The notes beneath the pieces were generated by a model. The model worked only from the letters and a program-made list of their open reading frames with translations. It was not told the origin of the DNA and ran no database searches. A stretch of 24,436 nt of DNA, from the NCBI RefSeq assembly GCF_001949145.1, contig NW_019091638.1, positions 233,827 to 258,262 of the forward strand, given 5' to 3'. Positions 1 through 10,074 of the stretch are shown here, piece by piece (the stretch's first letter is position 1; every line of letters starts with the position of its first letter). The translations under genes were made by a program, and so were the position numbers. This DNA comes from Acanthaster planci. Taxonomy: Eukaryota; Echinodermata; Asteroidea; Valvatida; Acanthasteridae.

Positions 1-339
1 TAGAAACCAATACTTAACAATGCTTTCTGCGGACCTATGAGGCAGAGAAAACAGCATCTCAAAGGAAATAGTTTTACAGCTAACATCCAAGAGACATACA
101 ACTTGCTTGTGCCAAGGAAAACGTGAATATTGCATTGTAGCTTTGCCACAGTAACTATTCAAATTTGGGTTTCCTTTTTTATACACTCTGTATATCAACT
201 TTCATATAGACAAATTCCCTTAATAATGAAGGCGGAATTTTATAGACTGGAGTGTAATCATTGGTTTATACGTCAATCCCCAAGAAAGGAAATGGTCATA
301 ACCTGAGGTTCACATCCCCCTTCACAGCCCTTGGAAGGC

Positions 340-700
340 AGAAAAGCAGATGGCCACTTTTTGGATGCCTTTGTAAAATTGCTCTTCCGGTATCGAAAAA
401 GCAAAAAGTAGAATTCAAAGTTATTGTCAAACGTTCGATCCTCATTTCTGCCCGTTCGAAAGGAGAAATGCAGATGGCCGCTTTTTGGCCGCCAGCGAAC
501 GAAGAAAAAGTAAAATCTGCTTTTCTTGAATAAAAAGCAGAAAAATAGAAAAATGCAAAACCAAACAATGTTCGATCTGCTATTTGAGATGGCAGAAAAG
601 TAGAAAAGTCGAATTTGCATATTACGAGAACATAAAATCTGCTTTTCTACCATTCTGATAGCAGACAAGCAGATGGCCACTTTTCGTCCTCCATAATTGT
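340..700. repeat. Degenerate tandem repeat, about 125-135 bases
   Basis: GCAGATGGCCACTTTTT-type blocks occur at 346, 470 and 669. AAAATCTGCTTTTCT-type blocks occur at 375, 512 and 634, and CAAAC..GTTCGATC occurs at about 428 and 564. Spacing is irregular, so this is an old, eroded array. The open frames crossing it on both strands (261-533, 273-731, 296-568) have the F/K/R-rich composition of translated A/T-rich repeats, not of a protein. Confidence 0.55.
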
Positions 701-733
701 ACGGAGGGACTTGTTCACCGACATACAGCAAAG

Positions 734-1219
734 AAAACGGGTAACCTACCCAGGAACACTGTTTACCGTAAAACCCAAGAACGACTGACTCGTTTATAAA
801 CTAAAAACAATGAAACATTCGAACCCGCAATGTGTTTAGACATGACCGTGTTTAACATGATTATAAGGTATTTATCATCGGGACACGCTTGTTTATAGCG
901 CAGAATTCCTTATTTTCCGCCAATACACTTGAGTGCCGATGGAATTCAAATCTCATGTCGTAAGTGGTTGATTTAAGCTGATATAACGTTTAACATATGG
1001 GTGAAAATTGGGTTATTACCTGATTATCACACCAAAAAATAAACACCGTCAGTCGCGCCGCCCGCGTATTTTTTCCCAAAGGAGATCCAACAGTTTTGAA
1101 AGAGGGCGCCCTCTGTATTATGCATTATTCATAATTCTGTCCGGCTGTAAGGAGTGGTTATACAATAAGGTAGAAAGTTTTTAATTTCACAGGAGCTTGA
1201 TGGCATCCAATGTGCGAAT
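734..1219. other. Intergenic, no feature seen
   Basis: AT-rich sequence between the degenerate tandem repeat and dispersed-repeat copy A. The only structure noted is the near-palindrome GAGGGCGCCCTC at about 1104-1115. Confidence 0.5.
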
Positions 1220-1625
1220 AGACCTTTTCACTAATAAATTCATGCATGCACACAAACGGCCTTGGCAAGAAGTGTGAGCGGGCCATTGAAAATGTACAGG
1301 GGTGCGACTTTGATGATCATTTTCTCTCAGGTTTTCTGGCTTAGTTCATTTTTTTCTTCAGGATATCCCAATTGTGTTTACTATTAGTTTCTAAATTAAG
1401 TGGAATTCTTAGTGCTCTGTAAAAGACTTTATAATAGTAGTTTTTCCCGTGCGCACGAGATCGCTGTTTCTTATTATGGACCCCTTCACGGTAACGGTAC
1501 ATGTACCTTGCTCATCGGTACGTGTTTTTACAAATGCACAGGTTGACTCCAAGAACACTGACAATGTAATTTATACTATTTATAATGGAAGGGGGACATA
1601 CTAAGAGACGGCGATCTCAGTGGTG
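1220..1625 (+). repeat. Dispersed repeat, copy A (rearranged relative to copy B)
   Basis: Segment X (about 1220-1486, including GGCCTTGGCAAGAAGTGTGA and GCGACTTTGATGATCAT) matches the reverse complement of about 20646-20935. Segment Y (about 1500-1620, including TTTACAAATGCACAGGTTG and CAATGTAATTTATACTA) matches 20561-20690 in direct orientation. Both X and Y end in the same short block, (G)GCGATCTC with GGGG-CATA-CTA, in opposite orientation, so Y is flanked by inverted ends. No coding potential seen. Confidence 0.85.
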
Positions 1626-3264
1626 TAAATTTGTGCCAAACCATGGGGGATGGGGAAAGATGGGTGGGACGACTTGCCCGACCATGAAAATTTGAAAACA
1701 GGGGGAGGTGACACCATATGACTCTATATGTTCATAATATTGTACATTATTCAAAATGGCATATTTGCGGCTTTTGGATTGGATCTTTGTGCTATTAAAT
1801 GCATTTTAATCGTTGGAAGACTTTAAAAATTCTTCAAAATCCGCTTTAAGTTTTTTGTTTGCCACAAACCAGTGCAGGGATGACTGAATAGCCGGTCCCC
1901 CACTTCAAAAAGTGGCGGAATATACCCCCATCCCCGGGATTTACGCCCATGGAGTTTATGAAGTTTTAATTGGAGTGAGGACGGAAGTAATCTCACATTT
2001 TATCGTTTGCAGTTATCTGTTTTCTCAGTGAAATGTGTAATACGTAGTCTTAAGAAACAGGCCCTATATATTATTTTCTTTTAGCGTTGTCTGCCAGCGA
2101 AAACTTACTGATGATGCGCAGTTCTAAATCAGCTCCGTTTGGGCAATTTGACACGAAAATAATTATATACAACGACGTGTGCTAACCACGTTGTCTCGTT
2201 TCCGCCGAATTGGAATGCCCCCGGATAGAGAACCCTGGATCTCCTTAATGTTTGATTTGTTGTGGACCGATTTTCACTTTCTGATCATGCCTCACTATTC
2301 AAACACGCTTACAGTCTAACAGTCATTTAATTTGAAGATTTTTTTAATTTCTATATCAAACAACAAACTGCAGAATTCAAGTAAATCCTGGCATTGTTTT
2401 AAAGCAATGAAACAAGGGAAAAATCTATAAGGTGATGCATTTAATCTTATGTAATTCCTAAAATTTAAGATTATTGTCATCTGTGACCCTCAGTCATTAC
2501 ATAATCAGATAACAACCCATTATGTACTTTTACCCATACTTTGCTTTCAAAACTACATTGCTCTCTGTCAACTCTTCAGCAATTTACAAATTAGTTGCAG
2601 TATTTCTATTAACTGTTATTTTTTCGACAACTGCACAGCAAGTGGAGCACTCTTTTGCAAAGACAAAATAGAATTTTAGATTCGAAAACGTGAAGCAAAG
2701 TATTGTTGTAATAACTGCAACAGCTACCTTTTCTGTTTTGACTACTTCCCTTTTGTTTAGGTAGAGCGTGCCACCTGACGCTATAGATCGATTTGTAAAT
2801 CAAAGTATTTATATGGATATTTCCCCAAAGGCATGATATTGGTGAACCGAATAACAGGCCTACCACTAAAAGCACTCCGCAACCGTTTTTATAACATTGT
2901 TCAGCTATTAATTCGGGGACTTCTTCAGGAGCAAAATACATGTATAATCTTTTTGCGTATTCGTTTTTTCGGCATTGGATCGGTGATATCTGTGCTTTTC
3001 TTCCAGAAAACCTGTCTCGGAAATAGTGAACGAGGCGTCGGAGGAACTAAACCTGAAAAAAATTGTACCCTCGACTTTGTCGGATATTCATATACACTTG
3101 TCACAACTCTACTGAAATCAAGCGAGAAATAATTTGAAAGAGGATTTTTTTCGCAATCGGTAAGTTTCTTTATATAATTTCCAGGTACCAACAAAAAATT
3201 ATTTTTCCTACAAGAGTTATTGGTAAAACAAATTTGTTCCATTACTCCTTTTTTTCATCGACAG
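1626..3264. other. Region upstream of the glycosyltransferase start exon
   Basis: No recognisable gene. The open frames at 2609-2941 (minus), 2833-3132 (plus) and 2925-3242 (minus) overlap each other on opposite strands and match no family I know. The promoter and a 5' non-coding exon of the glycosyltransferase may lie here, ending at the donor CAATCG|GTAAGT (intron from 3160). Confidence 0.35.
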
Positions 3265-3358
3265 AATCAAGTCACGGAGCACAACAGAATGGTTGTTAAC
3301 CAAACACTTCAAGTCCTGGTCGTTCTACAGACGGTAGTTATACTCATAGTTTTTGTGT
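3265..3358 (+). CDS. Start exon of the glycosyltransferase (signal anchor)
   Basis: A pyrimidine-rich acceptor (CCTTTTTTTCATCGACAG) ends at 3264. ATG at 3289 has a strong initiation context, with A at -3 and G at +4. It opens 23 codons that are mostly V, L and I, an N-terminal signal anchor with almost no cytosolic tail. The exon ends at a textbook donor, GTGT|GTAAGT, in phase 1, which is the phase the 6802 acceptor needs. The acceptor before the ATG implies an upstream non-coding exon; a good donor, AATCG|GTAAGT, sits at 3160, leaving a possible small intron of about 105 bases. No transcript evidence is available here. Confidence 0.55.
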
Positions 3359-6300
3359 GTAAGTTTTTGGTTCATTTCTTTATTTGTTTTGCTTGTCCTT
3401 TTGTGGGTTTTTCGGTTATTAAATCCACAACCGGGCAAAACATACTTATGGACAGATTGGTTGAAGTTGACGGATGAACACAAGTTCTGGCAAAACTCAC
3501 TTGGGTATTATCTTGTCATCACGCTGGGACTCAAAGGGCTTTTTGTTTATAGAGCATACCTTTCCGTGGTTTAATTTTTTGAGCCCTTGGATCATACTAT
3601 CTATGCAATGACTGAATAGGAGACGACCATCATCGTGCACGCGGTGGCTGATTTTTTGTTAATCCATTATTGCTGCAAAGACAACCAATGCTGTGAGGCG
3701 CCCTATACTTTTTCCAATAGAGCTTAAAAGTAAAAGGTCACGCAGCGAGCTTCCAGAACCCTTGCGCGGTCTGCCTATGGGATTTTACATTTGGCCGTCC
3801 TATCACGTTCGATAATTTTTGGAAAAATAATTCCTTACTGAAACCACCCAAGAAACACTCATAATGGAATTATTATTATTTAGGAAAAGTCACCTGGAGA
3901 AGTATAAAAAATGAATTTTATTAACGGCCTTTCACGTCCAGCGATATCGTACATGTACCTAGGTCAACTTGTTCATGCACGTTTGTTTTCACTCGCCGTG
4001 ATTTCTTGAAAACGAGATTGTACAACCTTGCAAATATTTACTTGTCTGCAGTCGATAGGTTCCAGATTCCGTTGAGTTGACATCGCGCAACTTAAAAGTT
4101 TTGTGTAAAAACAGAGTTCTCGTGAAGCTTCTTGTCACAGCCATGATACGGCAGCCAACTAGTGACTGAACTCTCAAGAATCCCATTGATGCAGAGTTTT
4201 GCACTCAAACATATTCTGGGCCTCATGAAGAGACCCAGTGATACTCAGCCTCGATCTCAACACGCTAACCAGACGCAGCTGGATCCACTCAGAATAGGAA
4301 CAAGAGAACGCGTATTTTGACAGAGCAACGACGTCCTATGAACATTATTCCACCGTGCAATGTTGATTTCAGTTGATTTGATTTAAACACTTTGTATTAG
4401 AAACTCAACCATTTATGAGATTTAAATAAGGACTGCATGCAGTCGACGAGTTTAACATCGAACGCTTTGCTTTCAGTTGTAAAGTTATGTTTTTACCGAC
4501 AACCCTTGCGCACTTTTTGCTAACGTCGGTAGTCCCCTTTCAATGGCAAATCCAGAGCGAATTTTGGGAGGCAAACACTTTTATGGAGCAATAATTTGAG
4601 AATCTCTTTATGTGCCCTTTGCGGCTATTCAGGAGATCGAGGAGGCTAAATTAAGGAGGAATTTTGCACGTTTTGTGAACGAGATTAAAAAGTAGCGCCA
4701 TTTCTCAGCCACGGTTCCCTATGTTCATTGTAAAGTTTTCAAATGAGCACCAAAGGCCCTACCGTAATTTTGTTCAAGATTTACCTCCAAAGCGACGACG
4801 TTATCAGACGTCAGTCATCAAGTCAGTTTATGCTTATGTGGTCGATCAACCGGTATGTTTGCTTATTAAGCTGTACCGTTAGCAGCGTCGCAAGCCCCAG
4901 CTGTATTTTTTAATACAACACGTTGGGAAACCCGACTTGAATACAGGCTTTAATCATGGCACTGGATATGTTTTTTTACTGGGGAAACTTCCAGGAGAAA
5001 CTTCCACGAAGCACAAAGACTAGTCTCCAGTCAAGAACAATTTTCCTAGGAACGTTCGTTGTGTATTCCCAGAAGGTTTTGTGTACTAAAAAAATCGCGC
5101 CCCTACCGGGCCATTTGCTAAGTCAGGTACTTTTATATAAACGTGCGCCACATGAACAGTAGCTCCTTTTTCTTCCTATTAACTTTCTAAGCTAAAGTTT
5201 ATGTGTTATTTGCTAAAATGCAGTGTTCCGTTCGGAACGCGTGTTCCCAGTGTAGCGATGCCGCTGTTATATTCGCAATCGGGAAGAAAGATTTCTGACA
5301 TTCCTTTTCTAGACCCTGTGTCTGAAGCACGGCAGCTAGAGCACAGCATTCTGTGATTTACTCCTCGTGAAGGTTACCTTTTCTCCCGTTTTTCCTTTCC
5401 ATATTCACCCCCAAAGATACCTTACCATGCAATGAATTTAGAGTATTTCTGGACACCGTTAATTATATGAAGCTACCCGAATGAGAACGTTCCGACGAGA
5501 ATGTGTGGTCCCGTCAGACCGTTCTCACTAAGGAACACAGTGTTCCATGTGGAACGCGACTGAATGCCCAAATGCTTCCACTTCCCTTTGTTATTACATC
5601 AAGGAGCCTCGTCCACCTAGTACGCCTACAATGCATAAGCATGCCATTTGTGGTCGATCTTATTGAGAATACATTGATCCTTACTGTGGACCTATTAAAT
5701 AAAACAGTACGCTCATATTATTGTGCGTACGGTCCACACAAAGGAAACAATAACTTTGCTGGTTCTCTTAGAAAAAGAATTTGTCCAAATTTAGTAAAAC
5801 GGACAACACAAAAAAATAACTTAGACATAATTAAAGACTTCAAAATCGTGATTCTTCCCTGTCATGCGGGTTTCTCTTATTTCAAATGTTTAAAGTATTT
5901 TCTATGCATTAAAAAAGAAGAACAAATAAGTGACGAGCTCCTCTTCGAATAACAGAAACCTAACACCCAGAGTTTTAAAATAATGTTTGCTCCATTCTAT
6001 GTGGGCTGTCATTTTATGCTAAAACCGATATGATTAACCTTAGGTTTACTCAACATTATGGTGCAACCTAACAAGCACTTCAAGTCTTCCCAAACATAAA
6101 GAACCTTCTTTACAGAGTTTTCTGATCCGTCCTAAAAGATGTGTTGAAGCTAAAAGCTAAGTTATTGGCATACTGAGACATTTTGTAAAAGATGTCGTTT
6201 TACACCTGAGAACTAGACACCCAAAGGACCGTCGTTGCTATGTATAAAAACACGCCCTCGGTTGCTCCCGCCGCAAGCAAACGGTGACAGAAATTAAGGC

Positions 6301-7733
6301 TGGTTCATACTTTGCGCAGAGGCGAAAACAAACGCGAATTTATGACGTCAGGTCAGAATTGGCGCTGCGGATTTGCAGAAGTTGAACACATTCTTATTCG
6401 AAATTTCTAGTATCGAAAGGTCAAATTTGCTTCGCTTTCACATTCCTGTTGTAGAAACCGACCTTAAAAAAATTAAGTGGGTAAACGAAGTTGTGTTTAT
6501 AATTTCCTTAAGCAGAATCAAACATAAAGCTCTCAACTGGTCATTTCGAACACAATGAAGTACATGTACCTGTCCTGTCTTTTCATTTTCTCGTTTCTTT
6601 ACTTTCTTTTCCCTTCAACAACTTTGATTTGTGTGGAAAGTGTTTGCTGAAGACGTTGCTGGAAACATAAAACCCAAGATGAACGCAATACAAATGCAAG
6701 AAATGCAAGAGTTTGCAGTGCTTGTTTCTAACAATTAAAAATACAAATTTTCAGCGAAGTTAAAGATAATCACAATCAAGCTTAATGTGTTCATTTTTCA
6801 GACTGGTCCCATAAGAGTCACACATGTGTGATTATGAAGCCTGCAGTGAAATACGAAGCTGTGGAAAATATAAAGACAAGTCTGTTCCCGGCAGTCGGCA
6901 CCAGGGAGCGTGGACAGCTGTCTAACTGCACGCTTCAGGATATTATGAAGCGACAAGGTGTGGTGATGCTAACCACCACTAACCTTGGTTATCTAGACCT
7001 GTCCCTAAATATGTTGGCTAGTATCCGTAAAGTAGGTGTCTGTGTCAACACAACCATAATTGCAGAGGACAAGACGGTTTACAAGTATCTGCGCAGCAAG
7101 GCCGAGGGGGACCCAGCAGTACACGTGGTCATGACTAACTCTGGTGAAGTGCAGAGTAGGGAGGTGTGGAGCAAAGATTTCATTAACTACTTTGGCCTAC
7201 TGAAGAAACGGCAGCGGTACTTTCTGAGCCTGCTAAAACAAGGCTTGGAGGTCCTTTTCACTGACTCCGACACATTTTGGTTTAGTGACCCATTTCCATA
7301 TTTCCAGGGAGACTTTGATATGTCGATGGTGGACCAGAAATCACCTTACCCCACTCGCGCTCTAAATGCTAGTTATTGCGCCGGTTTTATATACCTTAGG
7401 CCGACCAACACGACGCTCCAGTTTGTTAGGAAGTGGATTATGTCACTGGAGGGAAAGAACATCATGGATCAATTTGTGATGAACAGGTTATTGCGGGCTG
7501 ATCAACCCGTGCATGTCAAAGTACACCCACTGGACATTCATCTTTTTCCATCAGGACCTAAGTTCTATCAACTTTTAGAGCAAAATGCAAACTACTCGGC
7601 GGTCGTCATGCATGCTGCAAGTATTCATGGTCACGCTGCCAAGGTGGCTAAATTCAGAAGTTCCAATATGTGGTTAGTCAATGGGACTAGTGAGGAGTTA
7701 CTTGCTCGTGAGCACTCATTGCACGATAACTAG
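3289..7733 (+). CDS. Type II membrane glycosyltransferase, GT77-like (two coding exons joined: 3289-3358 and 6802-7733)
   Basis: The predicted 333-residue protein has a three-part layout: a short N-terminal tail, a hydrophobic signal anchor (about residues 7-24), and a lumenal catalytic domain resembling the nucleotide-diphospho-sugar transferase family (Pfam Nucleotid_trans, CAZy GT77). Seen directly: the metal/nucleotide motif TDSDTFWF with DSD at about residues 178-180, then SDPFPYF, the family-like CAGFIYLRPT, and MDQFVMNRLL with the conserved DQ at about 246-247. Six N-x-S/T sequons fit a Golgi lumenal enzyme. Known GT77 members include plant RGXT xylosyltransferases and Dictyostelium AgtA; donor and acceptor here cannot be read from sequence. 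The intron 3359-6801 has GTAAGT at the donor and TTTTTCAG at the acceptor, and both sides are phase 1, giving a Tyr codon at the junction. Catalytic identity is fairly sure; the choice of start exon is inferred. Confidence 0.68.
5684..5740. repeat. Interrupted inverted repeat
   Basis: TGTGGACC ... GTACGC ... GCGTAC-GGTCCACA: two nested complementary pairs around an AT-rich centre. It lies in the long intron of the glycosyltransferase model and overlaps the open frame at 5503-5952, which I do not consider coding. Confidence 0.5.
6243..6350 (+). promoter_or_regulatory. Possible internal promoter: TATA box and CRE palindrome
   Basis: TATAAAAA at 6243-6250 would place a start site near 6270-6280. 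A perfect CRE-type palindrome TGACGTCA follows at 6343-6350. Both lie ahead of the ATG at 6555, which opens a second candidate signal-anchor exon for the glycosyltransferase. Each motif alone occurs by chance; their order is what makes this worth listing. Confidence 0.25.
6555..6639 (+). CDS. Candidate alternative first exon of the glycosyltransferase
   Basis: ATG at 6555 (context ACACAATGA, A at -3) opens 28 codons with a very hydrophobic core (LFIFSFLYFLF), a plausible signal anchor or signal peptide. A GT at 6640 (GAAA|GTGTTTGC) ends the segment in phase 1, and joining it to 6802 gives an Asn codon followed by WSHKSHTC. The donor is far from consensus and the frame stops at TGA soon after, so this may be chance. 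The alternative start exon at 3265-3358 has a much better donor. Confidence 0.25.
6802..7733 (+). CDS. Catalytic exon of the glycosyltransferase
   Basis: Open for 932 bases from the acceptor TTCATTTTTCAG (ends 6801) to TAG at 7731-7733. In-frame codons before the first ATG (6834) read WSHKSHTCVI, and the frame stays open to the acceptor, so this exon is internal or terminal and not a start exon. It carries the whole sugar-nucleotide domain: an N-terminal strand VVMLTTTNLGYLDLSLNML, the DSD motif, the CAGF segment and the DQ motif. Codon use is balanced and there is no frame break. The single large exon could suggest a retrocopy history, but the preceding intron argues that it is a spliced gene now. 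Confidence 0.85.
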
Positions 7734-8390
7734 CTATCCATGTGGCCTTTCAGGGTCATTTTTGATGCTCATCATCTAATCTTTACAGGGTGGGCTCCGG
7801 AGGGATTTTTGGCGCTACCAGAAAAGAAAAACTACTGCTACTGCTAAAAAAGATGGATAACGGTGATCTTTCCCACAGTTGATGTGTTGTGTCCACTGCG
7901 TTGTAATTGTGTAATCTTGGGTACAAGGATCATCCGTGGTGGTACTACGCGTTCAATATTGTGAGAGATGTGGGGTGTGGAGGACATTGAAGCAAACATG
8001 TCCGTTTGCATGTGCTGCTCTCTTCACTCTGACCATGACGGAAACCCGCAGGTTAGTAGACTTCATGTTCGTGCATCCAGCTATGCTCATCGGAACACGG
8101 GTATGCTCTTAACGTTGCAACCGCCATTGTTGTTTATAGAAACGCTTGTGTCTTTGTCTCTTCTCGTCTGCTCTTAAATCATGCCAATACTTTTCTACAG
8201 AATTTGGTGTAAATAATATAATAATAATAATAAGTGCTTTATGAATCCCGGGTTTCTCAAGTAAAACAGCCTCCCCCATTTCATCTATCAATAATTTTCC
8301 TTGTAGTTTAGAATATAATTTGTTGTTCAATGTTTCAATTTGTCAAAGTATTTTAATTTATCTTCCAATAAAATATGCATATATTACACG
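7734..8390 (+). other. Probable 3' UTR of the glycosyltransferase gene
   Basis: AT-rich sequence after the TAG stop with no competing gene. It contains a short TAA/ATA microsatellite at about 8212-8233. A canonical AATAAA lies at 8367-8372 in TTCCAATAAAATATGC, so cleavage would be expected roughly 10-30 bases later. The exact end is inferred. Confidence 0.5.
8367..8372 (+). terminator. Polyadenylation signal AATAAA for the glycosyltransferase
   Basis: First canonical hexamer I see downstream of the stop at 7733, in the context CCAATAAAATATGCATA. Spacing gives a 3' UTR of about 650 bases, normal for an invertebrate gene. Confidence 0.5.
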
Positions 8391-8967
8391 ACTGCTTTAG
8401 CGTAATTATGACCATGGTATAAAAAAACAGGCTGCTTTGCCTTGAGTGTCATTTACCCCCTCGGGTGTACAAAACACCATGGACCCCTACACTTCAGGCA
8501 ACAATAATTGTTAAATGTATATCTAAACTTGATGTAGGCCTGCTCTTACTCCTTTCGTCCTGCAGGCGATAAGCCCACTAGGTTAAAGCACAATACAGCA
8601 ACACCCATAGATAATATTTTTATGACCAACTCGCAGGATCATGCAATAGGAATCATGTTACCTTTAATAAGTGACAATTGTCCCACTGTTTTTGGCCCTC
8701 CGCTTATGAAGTCGAACCATTTAAAACTAGTCACATAAATGATACCCAGCATGATATGTGGGACGGGGACCCCCCCTATGATGCGCCAGCTGTATACCCT
8801 AAGGCTATTGTACCTACTGCACCCCCCTCAGAAATCTGAAAGGAATTCCAAAGATTGCACCAACACAAAGAAGACACAATAGAGGGGGTCCCCTTTGCCG
8901 CATATCTCGCATCATATGACATAAATAGAAACTTAAAGGAACAATTCTGGTATTCTGGCCTTGAAAC
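8391..8967. other. Intergenic, no gene seen
   Basis: Between the glycosyltransferase polyadenylation signal and the MITE. The short opposing open frames at 8776-9043 lie on both strands of the same bases and run into the MITE end; I regard them as non-coding. Confidence 0.5.
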
Positions 8968-9445
8968 CAGTGGCGTATCCAGCGGAGGGAGGGCGGGGGG
9001 AAACTTGCCCCCGACGGATGTTTTTAAAATCAAATATGAATAGAAAAATTAAGTGATCAAACATAAGCATCAAAAGTTCAAAACCATAAGAAAACGAATA
9101 CGAAATGAAAGCAGGGCTGCTGTGACCGTGAGCAAGGCTTTTGATATTTTTCCTCCCCCAATATCACATTGAAGGAGCCTGAAGCCGCATTCGCTTTTGA
9201 ATTTGCCCCCCCCCCACACACACGCACGCACAAGTGTGTATTTGCCTGCAACTGGGGACCCCCTATTGTTCCTCTTTTGTTTGTAACTTTTTTAGAAGAC
9301 CACCCATACGTTTTGTACACAGCTGTCAATCGGGGACCCTCTGTCAGTCGGGGACCTTATTGTCCTCTTTTGGTCAGGACCCCCAGTTGAATGCAGAAAC
9401 AAACTCGTATACACACATACGTACCGAAAGCTGGATACGCCGCTG
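8968..9445. mobile_element. Probable non-autonomous DNA transposon (MITE, hAT-like ends)
   Basis: CAGTGGCGTATCCAGC at 8968-8983 is matched in inverted orientation by GCTGGATACGCCGCTG at 9430-9445 (15 of 16 positions). CAGTGGCG-type termini are typical of hAT-family elements. The candidate 8-base flanks CTTGAAAC and CTTTAATG agree at only five positions, so a target duplication is not proved. The interior has no transposase. It holds a C-run followed by CA/CG dinucleotides (about 9207-9233) and two direct copies of GTCARTCGGGGACC (about 9325-9357). Confidence 0.6.
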
Positions 9446-10016
9446 CTTTAATGTGAATGGGACAGAGTAGACCAAGTAGACATTATTAATGCAAATGACG
9501 TGAGTGAGATTATGTCCAGTTTGTTTCTAAATGAAAATATCTCTGGGTCACCCCCGGGCTATTAAAATTATTTAGGGCGAAATACAAACTTTCAAAAATG
9601 TACATGTATCTAGATAATCCTTCTGAAATTATAAACTGATGAATGGCAAATTTCAGAACATATTAACGAGGTTACAAACAAAAATTATCTTGGTGCTGAA
9701 AAATCAAATGAAGTTCATACCAAGAAAACAAATTAAACAGCTACTGCACAAAAATGTACAAAACCTGCCCCTCTTCAACCCTATTCTATGATGACAACAT
9801 TACATTCATAATTTCAGAGAAGTCGCTGAAGGTATGAAGAAAAATTAGGTGACACTTCACAAATTGTTGAGATGACTCCATGCTTTAGATTATTAGCCCG
9901 CTCAAGGCTGGGCAAGCCACGCAGTATTAACAAAGACGTTACGCAACTGATATGTATGAATGCAGGAAAGAACACAAAGGCACAAGAGAGAAGAGAAGCG
10001 GTGTTGGGCATGCTAC

Positions 10017-10074
10017 CTTTCTTTCTCTTATAAACAATCGAAGCAAACACCACAGCTTCACCTCCGCCAGCCAT
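10017..10074 (-). CDS. Possible short first coding exon of an unidentified minus-strand gene
   Basis: ATGGCTGGCGGAGGTGAAG at 10074 has a good initiation context (G at +4). The codons read MAGGGEAVVFASIVYKRKK and end at AAGAAAG|GTAGCA in phase 1. The pattern looks like a real start exon, but I find no convincing next exon to the left before the glycosyltransferase gene. Family not recognised. Confidence 0.2.

Larger units (their letters stand above)
3359..6801 (+). other. Long intron of the glycosyltransferase model
   Basis: GT...AG intron of 3443 bases. It holds a 73-codon open frame at 3353-3574 just after the donor, short palindromes around GTTCC...GGAAC at about 5223-5240 and 5531-5553, the inverted repeat at 5684-5740, and the possible internal promoter and alternative first exon at 6243-6639. 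The open frames at 4956, 5503 and 6373 show no family signature. Confidence 0.45.

Noticed and set aside
273-731. 152-codon minus-strand frame
   Set aside because: Overlaps a degenerate tandem repeat; F/K/R-rich composition and an opposing plus frame; no domain.
5503-5952. 149-codon plus-strand frame
   Set aside because: No recognisable motif, AT-driven I/K/L-rich end, contains an inverted repeat; lies in the modelled glycosyltransferase intron.
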